From Pseudomonas viridiflava (GTDB lineage Bacteria > Pseudomonadota > Gammaproteobacteria > Pseudomonadales > Pseudomonadaceae): a stretch of DNA of 64,000 nucleotides. The DNA is taken from contig UVIF01000023.1 of NCBI GenBank assembly GCA_900596015.1, positions 434,001 to 498,000 on the forward strand, written 5' to 3'. The position numbers and the translations under genes were made by a program. This document shows positions 16,911-25,278 of the stretch, piece after piece. Every line of letters begins with the position of its first letter. Position 1 is the first letter of the stretch. The notes beneath the pieces are model-generated. The model did no database searches, had not been told where the DNA came from, and was given only the letters and a program-made list of their open reading frames with translations.

Positions 16911-17414
16911 TCAGCCTGAAGCGGCGCAGCGCATGTGAGTCGTCTGCCACACGGGATCGGACTCGACGTCGAGCACCTCGAACCCCTGTTTCTGCCAGAA
17001 CGCGATGGCTCCGGGCAGGAACGGGTGAGTATGCAGGTACAGGGTTCGCACACCCGCCGCATGCGCCTGCGCCAGCAGCGCTGCATACAGCGCCTTGGCC
17101 ACGCCGGCGCCACGGCAGCTGGGCGAAACGAACAACCGGACGACCTCGACGGTGGCCTCGCGCGGCAGTTGCAGCTGGCTGAAGCGCTGGTCGTAGGGCA
17201 GGTAACCGATGCTGCCTACGATCTGGCCCGCCTGCCAGGCCAGCAGGAAACAGCCTTGGGCAGAGCCCAGGTAAACCTCGGCAAAGCGCGCCAGGTCATC
17301 CGGCATCTGCGTGGCATCCAGTTGCGGAAAGATCGAGGCCCGCGCAGCCATGACGTAATCCAGGGTTGCAGCAACCTGATTCGATTGCACGGGGCGAATG
17401 TCTATTGCGTTCAT
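16911..17414 (-). CDS. GNAT-family N-acetyltransferase
   Basis: A 167-residue single-domain acetyltransferase. The acetyl-CoA-binding core is VRLFVSPSCRGAGVAKALY (motif A) followed by LHTHPFLPGAIAFWQKQGF (motif B). The start at 17414 is a choice between ATG there and GTG at 17444; neither has a strong ribosome site, so the N-terminus is uncertain. It lies downstream of the TSUP transporter on the same strand, 45 bp away, so both may be one unit. The substrate is unknown. Confidence 0.82.
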   Translation of the reverse strand: MNAIDIRPVQSNQVAATLDYVMAARASIFPQLDATQMPDDLARFAEVYLGSAQGCFLLAWQAGQIVGSIGYLPYDQRFSQLQLPREATVEVVRLFVSPSCRGAGVAKALYAALLAQAHAAGVRTLYLHTHPFLPGAIAFWQKQGFEVLDVESDPVWQTTHMRCAASG

Positions 17415-17459
17415 GGAATCTGCTCTGCACATGAAATAACCCACGCCGGTGTGAGGGGT

Positions 17460-18245
17460 TCAGAAAGCAAGCTTGAAACCGATCAGCAGCAGCATCACCG
17501 CCAGGCAAGGCCGCAGGATATCGTCCGACACTCGCCCGGACAGATGGCTGCCCAGCCAGATGCCTGGCAGCGAGCCAAGCAGCAAGTGGCCGAGCAGCGA
17601 CCAGTCCATGTTGCCCATACTCGCGTGGCCCATGCCCGCCACCAGAGTCAAAGGCACGGCGTGGGCGATCTCGGTGCCGACCAGGCGCCGCGTCGCCAGG
17701 AACGGATACAGCAGGAACAGGGCCACGGTGCCCAGCGCACCGGCACCGATGGACGTGAGCGAAACCATCACACCAAGGACTACGCCGGTGATCACCGTCA
17801 GACCGTTGAGGGTGCTGGGGCTGAGGTTGTAGCGGTCGCCGGCATGGCGGCTGGCGAAGGCCTGCAGGCGCTTCTTGAAGAGGATGGCGAACGCGGTCAG
17901 GAACAGCACCGCAGCCAATGCCTGCTTGATCACCGCGCCCATGGCCTGCGGTTCGGCATCCAGGCTTTTCAGATACCAGAGCACCAGCGCCGCTGCGGGC
18001 ACGCTGCCCAGCGCCAGCCAGCCGGTGATCTTCCAGTCGATGTTCTTGTTGCGGCCATGCACCCAGACGCCACTGGCCTTGGTAATGGCGGCGTACAACA
18101 GATCGGTGCCAACGGCAGTGGCCGGATTGATGCCGAACCAGAGCAGGATGGGCGTCATCAGCGAGCCGCCGCCTACACCCGTCATGCCGACGATGAAACC
18201 GACCACCAGCCCGGCCACGGTGAAACCCCAGGTACCTACGTCCAT
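17460..18245 (-). CDS. TSUP-family (TauE/SafE) membrane transporter
   Basis: A 261-residue inner-membrane protein with about eight helices in two repeats. The first repeat starts with GLVVGFIVGMTGVGGGSLMT and the second with GVVLGVMVSLTSIGAGALGT, the paired Gly-rich motifs of the TSUP family that exports sulfite, sulfoacetate or related organosulfur anions. The substrate cannot be inferred here. The 269-bp spacer to the divergent pirin gene contains an AT-rich segment near 18300-18350, which probably holds the promoters of both genes. Confidence 0.9.
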   Translation of the reverse strand: MDVGTWGFTVAGLVVGFIVGMTGVGGGSLMTPILLWFGINPATAVGTDLLYAAITKASGVWVHGRNKNIDWKITGWLALGSVPAAALVLWYLKSLDAEPQAMGAVIKQALAAVLFLTAFAILFKKRLQAFASRHAGDRYNLSPSTLNGLTVITGVVLGVMVSLTSIGAGALGTVALFLLYPFLATRRLVGTEIAHAVPLTLVAGMGHASMGNMDWSLLGHLLLGSLPGIWLGSHLSGRVSDDILRPCLAVMLLLIGFKLAF

Positions 18246-18514
18246 TCTTACGTCCTACACATCAGATTCAGCATCGCGGGAGCGGTAGCCGGGCGGCAGG
18301 ATAACAATTTCTGATATAGCCAATTATAACTATGCAGCATTAGCTTATAACCAGCCCACGATCACGCAGAGCAAACTCGGCAACCCACGACTGTCAACCT
18401 GAAAGTGACAGTCCTGCGCTGTCGGGACGATTTATCCCGACGCTGTGAACGCATAATCTTTACCCATCGCACAGCACCTCCAACGCTGCGCTCCACCAGA
18501 ATCGGGAGAACACC

Positions 18515-19237
18515 ATGCTCGCACTTCGCAAAGCTTCGGACCGCGGTCTCGCCAACCATGGTTGGTTGCAATCCTTCCATACCTTCTCCTTCGGCCACTA
18601 CCGCAATCCGCAGGAGCAGGGCTTCTCCGATCTGCTGGTGATCAACGACGACCGCGTCAGCGCCGGCAAGGGCTTCGGTCAGCATCCGCACCGCGACATG
18701 GAGATCTTCTCCTACGTGCTGCAAGGCGCGCTGGCGCACAAGGACACCCTGGGCACCGGCTCGGTCATCCGCCCGGGCGACGTGCAGTTGATGAGCGCAG
18801 GCCACGGGGTGGCCCACAGCGAGTTCAACCACAGCGAGGTCGATCCCGTGCACTTCCTGCAGATCTGGATCGTGCCCGCGCAGGCAGGCGCCGAGCCGCG
18901 CTACCAGCAGGAGCATTTCTCGACCGAGCAGAAACGTGGCCGCCTGCAACTGATCATCTCGCCCGATGGCGCGCAAGGCTCGCTTGAAGTGCGGCAGGAT
19001 GCGCGGGTCTACGCCGGACTGTTCGATGGCCGGGAGCACGCTACGCTGACGCTGGCGGAAAACCGCTACGCCTATGTGCACGTCGCCACGGGCAGCGTCG
19101 AACTCAACGGCCAGCATCTGAACGAAGGCGATGGCGTGCGCCTGCGCGAGGAAACCGTGCTGCAGTTGAGCAACGGGGTCGACGCCGAGGTGCTGGTATT
19201 CGACCTGCGCCCCAACGAGCTGCCGCAGATGCCATGA
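18515..19237 (+). CDS. Pirin-family protein (YhhW-like quercetinase)
   Basis: A 240-residue bicupin. The metal ligands are His57 and His59 (GQHPHRDME), His101 and Glu103 (AHSEFNHSE), the same positions as in E. coli YhhW, which degrades quercetin in vitro. The second cupin half (~140-235) lacks the metal-binding histidines, as in the family. Physiological role is unknown; redox sensing and flavonoid degradation are both proposed for relatives. The ATG at 18515 has GGGAGA upstream. Confidence 0.92.
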   Translation: MLALRKASDRGLANHGWLQSFHTFSFGHYRNPQEQGFSDLLVINDDRVSAGKGFGQHPHRDMEIFSYVLQGALAHKDTLGTGSVIRPGDVQLMSAGHGVAHSEFNHSEVDPVHFLQIWIVPAQAGAEPRYQQEHFSTEQKRGRLQLIISPDGAQGSLEVRQDARVYAGLFDGREHATLTLAENRYAYVHVATGSVELNGQHLNEGDGVRLREETVLQLSNGVDAEVLVFDLRPNELPQMP

Positions 19238-19399
19238 TCGAGCTGTGCACCGGGGCCGATCAATCCTGTCGATGACTGCATTGAAAAAAGCGATTGGCTT
19301 GACCCCGGTGTGGCGCGTACCTTCAAGGTCTGCATTTTTTTTGCAACGCTTGCATGGCGTTGGCAGTCGAAATGGTCATGCCCTTTACTGGTACCCCTG

Positions 19400-20404
19400 A
19401 TGCACACCCCTGAGCGCACACTGCACGATGGCTACGCCCGCAAAGTCGATTACCTGAGGCTGTCGGTCACCGATCGCTGCGATTTCCGCTGCGTGTATTG
19501 CATGGCCGAAGACATGACGTTTCTGCCGCGCCAGCAGATCCTCAGCCTCGAGGAACTCGAGCAGGTGGCCGCAAGCTTCGTCGCCCTGGGGACTCGCAAG
19601 ATCCGCCTGACCGGGGGAGAACCCCTGGTGCGCTCGGGCATCGTCGACCTGTGCCGACGCATCGCCGCCCTGCCCGGCCTGCAGGAACTGTGCATGACCA
19701 CCAACGGCTCGCGCCTGGAAACCCTGGCCCAGCCGTTGTTCGACGCCGGCGTCAAGCGCCTGAACATCAGCCTGGACAGCCTCGATCCAGCGCGTTTTCG
19801 CGAGCTCACTCGTACCGGCGACCTGAACAAGGTAATTGCCGGCATCGACGCGGCCAACGCGGCCGGATTCCACCATACCAAGCTCAACTGCGTGGTCATG
19901 CAGGGTCGCAACGACGACGAAGTGGTCGACCTGGTGACCTTTGCCATCGACCGCGGCCTGGACATTTCCTTCATCGAGGAGATGCCCCTGGGGGCCATCA
20001 GCGAGCACAGCCGCGCCGAAGCCTTCTACTCGAGTGATCAGGTACGCGCACGCATTGCCGAGCGTTACGAGCTGCTGCCGTCCGCCGACTCTACCCAGGG
20101 CCCGTCGCGCTACTGGCGCATCCCCCAGGCGCCGGGCACGCGCATCGGTTTCATTTCCCCGCACAGCCACAACTTCTGTGCGACCTGCAACCGCGTGCGC
20201 CTCACCGTCGAAGGCCGTTTGTTACTGTGCCTGGGCAACGAGCATTCGGCGGACCTCAAGCAAGTCCTGCGTGATCATCCCGGCCAGCCGGAACTGCTCG
20301 AACAGGCGATCATCCAGGCCATGCAGCTCAAGCCGTGGAGCCACAACTTCCGTCTCGACGACGACGTGCAGGTGGTGCGTTTCATGAACATGACCGGCGG
20401 CTGA
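19400..20404 (+). CDS. moaA: GTP 3',8-cyclase (molybdenum cofactor biosynthesis)
   Basis: A 334-residue radical SAM enzyme that starts molybdopterin synthesis by converting GTP to the 3',8-cyclo intermediate. The radical SAM [4Fe-4S] cluster is bound by Cys27, Cys31 and Cys34 (CDFRCVYC) and the substrate cluster by Cys260, Cys263 (CATCNRVR) and Cys277. The C-terminal Gly-Gly (MNMTGG) needed for activity is intact. The start at 19400 is preferred over 19310 because conserved sequence (YARKVDYLRLSVTD) begins soon after it. No other moa gene is nearby. Confidence 0.95.
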   Translation: MHTPERTLHDGYARKVDYLRLSVTDRCDFRCVYCMAEDMTFLPRQQILSLEELEQVAASFVALGTRKIRLTGGEPLVRSGIVDLCRRIAALPGLQELCMTTNGSRLETLAQPLFDAGVKRLNISLDSLDPARFRELTRTGDLNKVIAGIDAANAAGFHHTKLNCVVMQGRNDDEVVDLVTFAIDRGLDISFIEEMPLGAISEHSRAEAFYSSDQVRARIAERYELLPSADSTQGPSRYWRIPQAPGTRIGFISPHSHNFCATCNRVRLTVEGRLLLCLGNEHSADLKQVLRDHPGQPELLEQAIIQAMQLKPWSHNFRLDDDVQVVRFMNMTGG

Positions 20405-20589
20405 TCGCGGGCGCCGGTTTTTGGCATTGTTGTGTTTTTCTTATAAACCCGTTTGAAAATGCAACTTATCAAATAAGTGCACAGGGCCGACAATCACTCT
20501 GTGCCGTCGCTGTGTCTCCGGTACGTCGAGCGGTGCCATCCGCTTCCTACAAGAACAAGGCCACCGGCCGCCCCACCGAGGACTCCTTC

Positions 20590-21771
20590 ATGCAAGACGT
20601 CGTTATCGTTGCCGCCACACGCACCGCCGTCGGCAGTTTCCAGGGCTCGCTGGCGAGCGTTCCCGCCGTCGAGCTGGGCGCTGCGGTGGTTCGCCGATTG
20701 ATCGCACAGACCGGTCTGGATCCTGCTCTGGTCGACGAAGTCATTCTCGGGCAGGTGCTTACCGCAGGCGCCGGGCAAAACCCCGCGCGCCAGGCGGCGA
20801 TGTTTGCCGGCCTGCCCAGCGCCGTGCCGGCCATGACCTTGAACAAGGTCTGCGGTTCAGGGCTCAAGGCCGTGCACCTGGCCGCCCAGGCCATCCGCTG
20901 CGGCGACGCCGAGGTGATCATCGCCGGCGGCATGGAAAACATGAGCCTGGCGCCCTATCTGCTGCCGGGCGCACGTACCGGTCTGCGCATGGGCAATGCC
21001 GCGTTGGTCGACAGCATGATCAAGGATGGTCTGTGGGATGTCTTCAATGACTATCACATGGGCATTACGGCGGAAAACCTGGCCGAACAGTACGGCATCA
21101 GCCGCGAAGCCCAGGATGCGTTCGCCGCGCAGTCTCAGCAAAAAGCCGTGGCAGCCATCGAAGCCGGTCGTTTCGTCGATGAAATCACGCCCATTGCCGT
21201 GCCCCAGCGCAAAGGCGAACCCGTGCAGTTCGCGGTAGACGAGCAGCCCCGTGCCGAGACCACGGCGCAAAGCCTGGGCAGGCTCAAGCCGGCCTTCAAA
21301 GCCGACGGCAGCGTTACCGCTGGCAATGCATCGGCGCTCAACGATGGCGCTGCGGCCGTGCTGCTCATGAGTGCAAGCAAGGCCCAGGCGCTGGGCCTGC
21401 CGGTGCTGGCGCGCATTGCCGCCTATGCCAATGCCGGCGTGGATCCGGCGGTGATGGGCATCGCGCCGGTGTCGGCGACCCGCCGCTGCCTGGAGAAGGC
21501 CGGCTGGAGCCTGGAGCAACTGGACCTGATCGAAGCCAACGAGGCCTTCGCGGCGCAGGCGCTGTCGGTTGGCCAGGTGCTGGGCTGGGACGCCGACAAG
21601 GTCAACGTCAACGGCGGCGCCATTGCCTTGGGTCACCCCATCGGCGCTTCCGGCTGCCGGGTACTGGTCACGTTGCTGCACGAGATGCTGCGTCGCGATG
21701 CCAGCAAGGGCCTGGCTACCCTGTGCATCGGCGGTGGGCAAGGTGTAGCCCTGGCTCTGGCCCGAGACTGA
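20590..21771 (+). CDS. Acetyl-CoA C-acetyltransferase (thiolase)
   Basis: A 393-residue biosynthetic-type thiolase II that interconverts two acetyl-CoA and acetoacetyl-CoA. Active-site residues are Cys88 (NKVCGSGLKA), His349 (GHPIGASG) and Cys379 (CIGGGQG). The length and NGGAIALGHPIGASG signature are standard. The start at 20590 has GAGGA upstream; an in-frame extension to 20335 would overlap moaA and has no thiolase similarity. It is probably an AtoB/PhaA-like enzyme; it could work with the CoA-transferase at the left end, but they are 20 kb apart. Confidence 0.93.
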   Translation: MQDVVIVAATRTAVGSFQGSLASVPAVELGAAVVRRLIAQTGLDPALVDEVILGQVLTAGAGQNPARQAAMFAGLPSAVPAMTLNKVCGSGLKAVHLAAQAIRCGDAEVIIAGGMENMSLAPYLLPGARTGLRMGNAALVDSMIKDGLWDVFNDYHMGITAENLAEQYGISREAQDAFAAQSQQKAVAAIEAGRFVDEITPIAVPQRKGEPVQFAVDEQPRAETTAQSLGRLKPAFKADGSVTAGNASALNDGAAAVLLMSASKAQALGLPVLARIAAYANAGVDPAVMGIAPVSATRRCLEKAGWSLEQLDLIEANEAFAAQALSVGQVLGWDADKVNVNGGAIALGHPIGASGCRVLVTLLHEMLRRDASKGLATLCIGGGQGVALALARD

Positions 21772-21859
21772 CCCAACAGCAAGCCACGCGCGCTGGCCAG
21801 CGCGTGGTGAATGGATGGAGAATGGCACGCTCAGCCCACGGTATTTTCAGGAGTTTCCC

Positions 21860-22162
21860 ATGAGCCGCATGCTGTTCGCTTCGCTGTGCCTTACTGGCGC
21901 GCTGTTGTCGGCCACATCGCCCGCCACGCTTGCCATCGAGGTATTCCGCCCGCCCGGCAACGCTACAGACTTGGTTTCCCTGGGCAAGGGCGACCGTGTT
22001 CCGGCAGCCTATGCCCAACCCGATTCAGCTTTCATCGGGTGGAAATCTTCGGGGCTCAAGCAACCCGACCCGGACAGCCAGTGGGTGCAGATCGGCGACA
22101 ACTTCGTACTGGTCCGACGCAGCAACGCGGTGATTCAGGACATCCAGCCCATTCCCAAGTAA
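21860..22162 (+). CDS. Small secreted RcnB-like protein
   Basis: A 100-residue protein with a signal peptide (MSRMLFASLCLTGALLSATS) and a mature region of about 75 residues ending DNFVLVRRSNAVIQDIQPIP. That tail is the pattern of the RcnB family (periplasmic proteins linked to nickel/cobalt homeostasis in E. coli): a W-x-Q-x-G-D-x-Y/F-V-L-V motif near the C-terminus. The start is fixed by CAGGAG at 21849-21854. Family placement is tentative; a periplasmic location is likely. Confidence 0.72.
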   Translation: MSRMLFASLCLTGALLSATSPATLAIEVFRPPGNATDLVSLGKGDRVPAAYAQPDSAFIGWKSSGLKQPDPDSQWVQIGDNFVLVRRSNAVIQDIQPIPK

Positions 22163-22204
22163 CGGCTTCGCCTGTCATCGACACCCGGCGCCTGCCTGTG
22201 CTCG

Positions 22205-23596
22205 TCAGCGATACTGCGCGCCGTCGAACCAGGCCAGTTTCTCGCGCAGCACCACCACTTCGCCTACGATGACCAGCGTAGGTGCATGCACCTCATGCTC
22301 GGCGACCATCCGCGGCAAGTCCGCCAGGGTGCCGGTGAACACCCGCTGGTTCACTGTGGTGCCCTGCTGGATCAACGCTGCCGGTGTGTCTGCGGCGCGC
22401 CCGTGGCGAATCAATTCTTCACAGATGATCGGCAGGCCGATCAGGCCCATGTAGAACACCAGCGTCTGCCCTGGAGACACCAGATCGTGCCACGGCAGAT
22501 CACTGGTGTTGTTCTTCAAGTGCCCGGTAACGAAACGCACCGATTGCGCGTAGTCGCGGTGGGTCAGTGGAATGCCGGCATACGCCGCACAGCCGCTGGC
22601 TGCAGTGATGCCCGGTACCACCTGGAACGGAATGCCATGGGCCGCCAATTCCTCGATCTCTTCGCCGCCCCGGCCGAAGATGAAAGGATCGCCGCCCTTG
22701 AGGCGCAGCACGCGCTTGCCTTGCTTGGCCAAGGCTACCAGTTGCTGGTTGATCTGGTCCTGCGGCAAGGCGTGCTCGGCGCGACGCTTGCCGACATACA
22801 CCCGTTCGGCGTCCCGCCGGCACAGGTCGAGGATGGCCGGCGCGACGAGACGATCGTAAAGTACCACATCGGCCTGCTGCATCAAGCGCAGGGCGCGAAA
22901 GGTCAGCAGGTCCGGGTCACCGGGGCCGGCACCCACCAGGTAGACCTCACCAGGGGCATGGGGCGGCGCGCCGTCCACCTTGGCCTGAAGCATGCGCTCG
23001 GCCTCGGCGCCCTGCCCGGCCAACTGGCGATCGGCGATCGGGCCCTGAAACACTTCTTCCCAGAACGCGCGGCGCTGAGTGACATCCGGGTACAGCGCCT
23101 TGACCTTCTGCCGAAAGCGCGCCGCCAGACCGGCCAGCTCGCCGTAGGTGGATGGAATCCAGGTTTCCAGCTTGGCGCGGATCAGCCGCGCCAGGACCGG
23201 GGCGTCGCCGCCACTGGACACTGCCACCACCAAGGGTGAGCGGTCGACGATGGCCGGAAAGATCACCGTGCACAGTGCTGGCGCATCGACCACGTTGACC
23301 GGCACACAGCGCGCGCGGGCATCGGCCGACACCTGAGCGTTGAGCGGTTCGTCATCGGTCGCGGCGATCACCAGCACGCAGCCGTCCAGATCGCTGCTCA
23401 GGTAACCCCGGTCGAGCATCTGCCCACCGCTGCCGCGCACCAGATCGGCAAGCTGCGGGTCGATGCTCGGAGCGACCACGCGCAGCACCGCGCCAGCCTC
23501 CGCCAACAGGCGCGATTTGCGCAGGGCAATCTCGCCCCCGCCTACCACCAGCACCTGGCTGTCGCGCAATTTGTGGAACAGCGGCAGGAACTCCAT
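22205..23596 (-). CDS. cysG: Siroheme synthase (uroporphyrinogen methyltransferase / precorrin-2 dehydrogenase-ferrochelatase)
   Basis: A 463-residue trifunctional enzyme that makes siroheme for sulfite and nitrite reductases. The N-terminal NAD-binding dehydrogenase/chelatase part (residues ~1-150) starts with LRDSQVLVVGGGEIALRKSR; a dimerisation segment follows; the SAM uroporphyrinogen-III C-methyltransferase part (~215-455) has VYLVGAGPGDPDLLTFRAL and the GGDPFIFGRGGEE loop. Both halves are complete. The ATG at 23596 directly abuts the serS stop, so it is the last gene of the ftsK-to-cysG run. Confidence 0.96.
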   Translation of the reverse strand: MEFLPLFHKLRDSQVLVVGGGEIALRKSRLLAEAGAVLRVVAPSIDPQLADLVRGSGGQMLDRGYLSSDLDGCVLVIAATDDEPLNAQVSADARARCVPVNVVDAPALCTVIFPAIVDRSPLVVAVSSGGDAPVLARLIRAKLETWIPSTYGELAGLAARFRQKVKALYPDVTQRRAFWEEVFQGPIADRQLAGQGAEAERMLQAKVDGAPPHAPGEVYLVGAGPGDPDLLTFRALRLMQQADVVLYDRLVAPAILDLCRRDAERVYVGKRRAEHALPQDQINQQLVALAKQGKRVLRLKGGDPFIFGRGGEEIEELAAHGIPFQVVPGITAASGCAAYAGIPLTHRDYAQSVRFVTGHLKNNTSDLPWHDLVSPGQTLVFYMGLIGLPIICEELIRHGRAADTPAALIQQGTTVNQRVFTGTLADLPRMVAEHEVHAPTLVIVGEVVVLREKLAWFDGAQYR

Positions 23597-24877
23597 TTAG
23601 CCGATGACCTCGAGGCCGCCCATATAGGGCTTGAGTACTTCGGGCACGCGGATGCTGCCGTCGGCCTGTTGGTAGTTCTCCAGCACGGCCACCAAGGTGC
23701 GCCCGACTGCCAGGCCCGAACCGTTCAAGGTATGCACCAGCTCGGGTTTGCCTGTCTCGGGGTTGCGGAAGCGTGCCTGCATGCGCCGCGCCTGGAAATC
23801 CCCGGTGTTGGAACACGAGGAAATCTCGCGGTACTTGTCCTGGCTCGGCACCCAGACTTCCAGGTCGTAGGTTTTCACCGCGCTGAAGCCCATGTCGCCG
23901 GTGCACAAGGCCAGTACGCGGTACGGCAGCTCCAGCGCCTGCAGGATGCGCTCGGCGTTGGCAGTCAGGCTTTCCAGAGCCTCCATGGACTTGGATGGTT
24001 CGACTACCTGGACCATCTCGACCTTGTCGAACTGGTGCTGACGGATCATGCCACGCGTATCGCGCCCGGACGCACCGGCTTCGCTGCGAAAGCACGGCGT
24101 GTGGGCAACGAACTTGAGGGGCAGCAGCTTGGCATCGAGGATTTCGCCAGCCACGATGTTGGTCAGCGAGACTTCGGCCGTGGGGATCAGGTACAGATCG
24201 GCTTCACCTTCACGGCTGATCTTGAACAGGTCTTCTTCGAACTTGGGCAACTGACCGGTGCCCTGCAAGGCTGGCGCCTGTACCAGGTACGGGGTGTAGG
24301 CTTCTTCGTAGCCATGTTCGCTGACGTGCAGGTTGATCATGAACTGCGCCAGTGCGCGATGCAGGCGGGCAATCGGCCCACGCATGATGGCAAAGCGTGC
24401 GCCGGACAGCTTGGCGGCCGTCTCGAAATCCAGGCCGCCCGACTTGCCACCCAAGGCAACATGATCCTGCACCGGAAAGTCGAACGTGGTGGGCGTTCCC
24501 CAGCGGCGGACCTCGACGTTGCCGTCTTCGTCCTCGCCGACCGGCACCGATTCGTGGGGCAGGTTGGGAATGCCCAGCGCAATACCGTCGAGCTCGCCCT
24601 GCAGCTGTTCCAGCTCCGACTTGCCACGACCCAGCTCCTCGGCAATGGACTCGACCTGCGCTTTCAGCGCGTCGACATCGCCGCCACTTTTCATCACCTG
24701 GCCAATCGACTTGGACAGCGCATTGCGCTCGGCCTGCAGTTGTTCGGTGCGGGTCTGCACGGTCTTGCGCTGGGCCTCCAGCGCCTCGAGGCGTGCCACA
24801 TCCAGGACATAGCCACGGCTGGCAAGGCGATCCGCTACGTCCTGAAGCTGGCTACGTAACAGTTTGGAATCGAGCAT
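23597..24877 (-). CDS. serS: Seryl-tRNA synthetase
   Basis: A 426-residue class II aminoacyl-tRNA synthetase. An N-terminal coiled-coil arm (residues ~25-100) precedes the catalytic core with motif 2 (CFRSEAGASGRDTRGMIR) and motif 3 (NGSGLAVGRTLVAVLENYQ). All parts have the usual order and length. It is 26 bp downstream of crcB and immediately upstream of cysG. Confidence 0.98.
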   Translation of the reverse strand: MLDSKLLRSQLQDVADRLASRGYVLDVARLEALEAQRKTVQTRTEQLQAERNALSKSIGQVMKSGGDVDALKAQVESIAEELGRGKSELEQLQGELDGIALGIPNLPHESVPVGEDEDGNVEVRRWGTPTTFDFPVQDHVALGGKSGGLDFETAAKLSGARFAIMRGPIARLHRALAQFMINLHVSEHGYEEAYTPYLVQAPALQGTGQLPKFEEDLFKISREGEADLYLIPTAEVSLTNIVAGEILDAKLLPLKFVAHTPCFRSEAGASGRDTRGMIRQHQFDKVEMVQVVEPSKSMEALESLTANAERILQALELPYRVLALCTGDMGFSAVKTYDLEVWVPSQDKYREISSCSNTGDFQARRMQARFRNPETGKPELVHTLNGSGLAVGRTLVAVLENYQQADGSIRVPEVLKPYMGGLEVIG

Positions 24878-24903
24878 GTCGGTCTCTCGTTTATCAGTAT
24901 TGG

Positions 24904-25278
24904 TCAGATTTTAGTCAGTGCCAGGCCGGCCCAGGTGGCCAACAGGCCGCCGAATACGCTCACGGCGCAGTAGCCCATGGCAACCAGTCCCTGGCCGCTT
25001 TCGAGCAAGCGCACGGTGTCCAGCGAAAATGACGAGAAGGTGGTCAGGCCACCCACGAATCCCACCATCAATCCCGAACGGATCTCCACCGGAATGTCCG
25101 GGCGAATCATGAACAGCCCATACAGGTAGCCAATGATCAGACACCCGATGATATTGACGGCCAGCGTACCGGTATAGAACAGACGTGGCCAGTTCGCATT
25201 GATGTAGGTCGCAGTGAACAGGCGCAGCAGTGTGCCGATCACCCCACCCAGGGATACCGCGACAATGGTCGGGATCAC
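24904..25278 (-). CDS. crcB: Fluoride ion channel CrcB/Fluc
   Basis: A 124-residue four-helix membrane protein that dimerises to export fluoride. The signature GFVGGLTTFSSFSLD (near residues 71-85) is intact. The start ATG overlaps the rarA stop by four bases, so it is translated from the rarA transcript and no fluoride riboswitch precedes it. Confidence 0.95.
   Translation of the reverse strand: MIPTIVAVSLGGVIGTLLRLFTATYINANWPRLFYTGTLAVNIIGCLIIGYLYGLFMIRPDIPVEIRSGLMVGFVGGLTTFSSFSLDTVRLLESGQGLVAMGYCAVSVFGGLLATWAGLALTKI

Noticed and set aside
18246..18514. Small gene in the TSUP/pirin spacer
   Set aside because: Short frames there have no ribosome site or similarity; the AT-rich segment looks like divergent promoters.
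24878..24903. Fluoride riboswitch or promoter at crcB/serS
   Set aside because: Only 26 bp separate crcB from serS, and crcB itself overlaps rarA; there is no room for the riboswitch.
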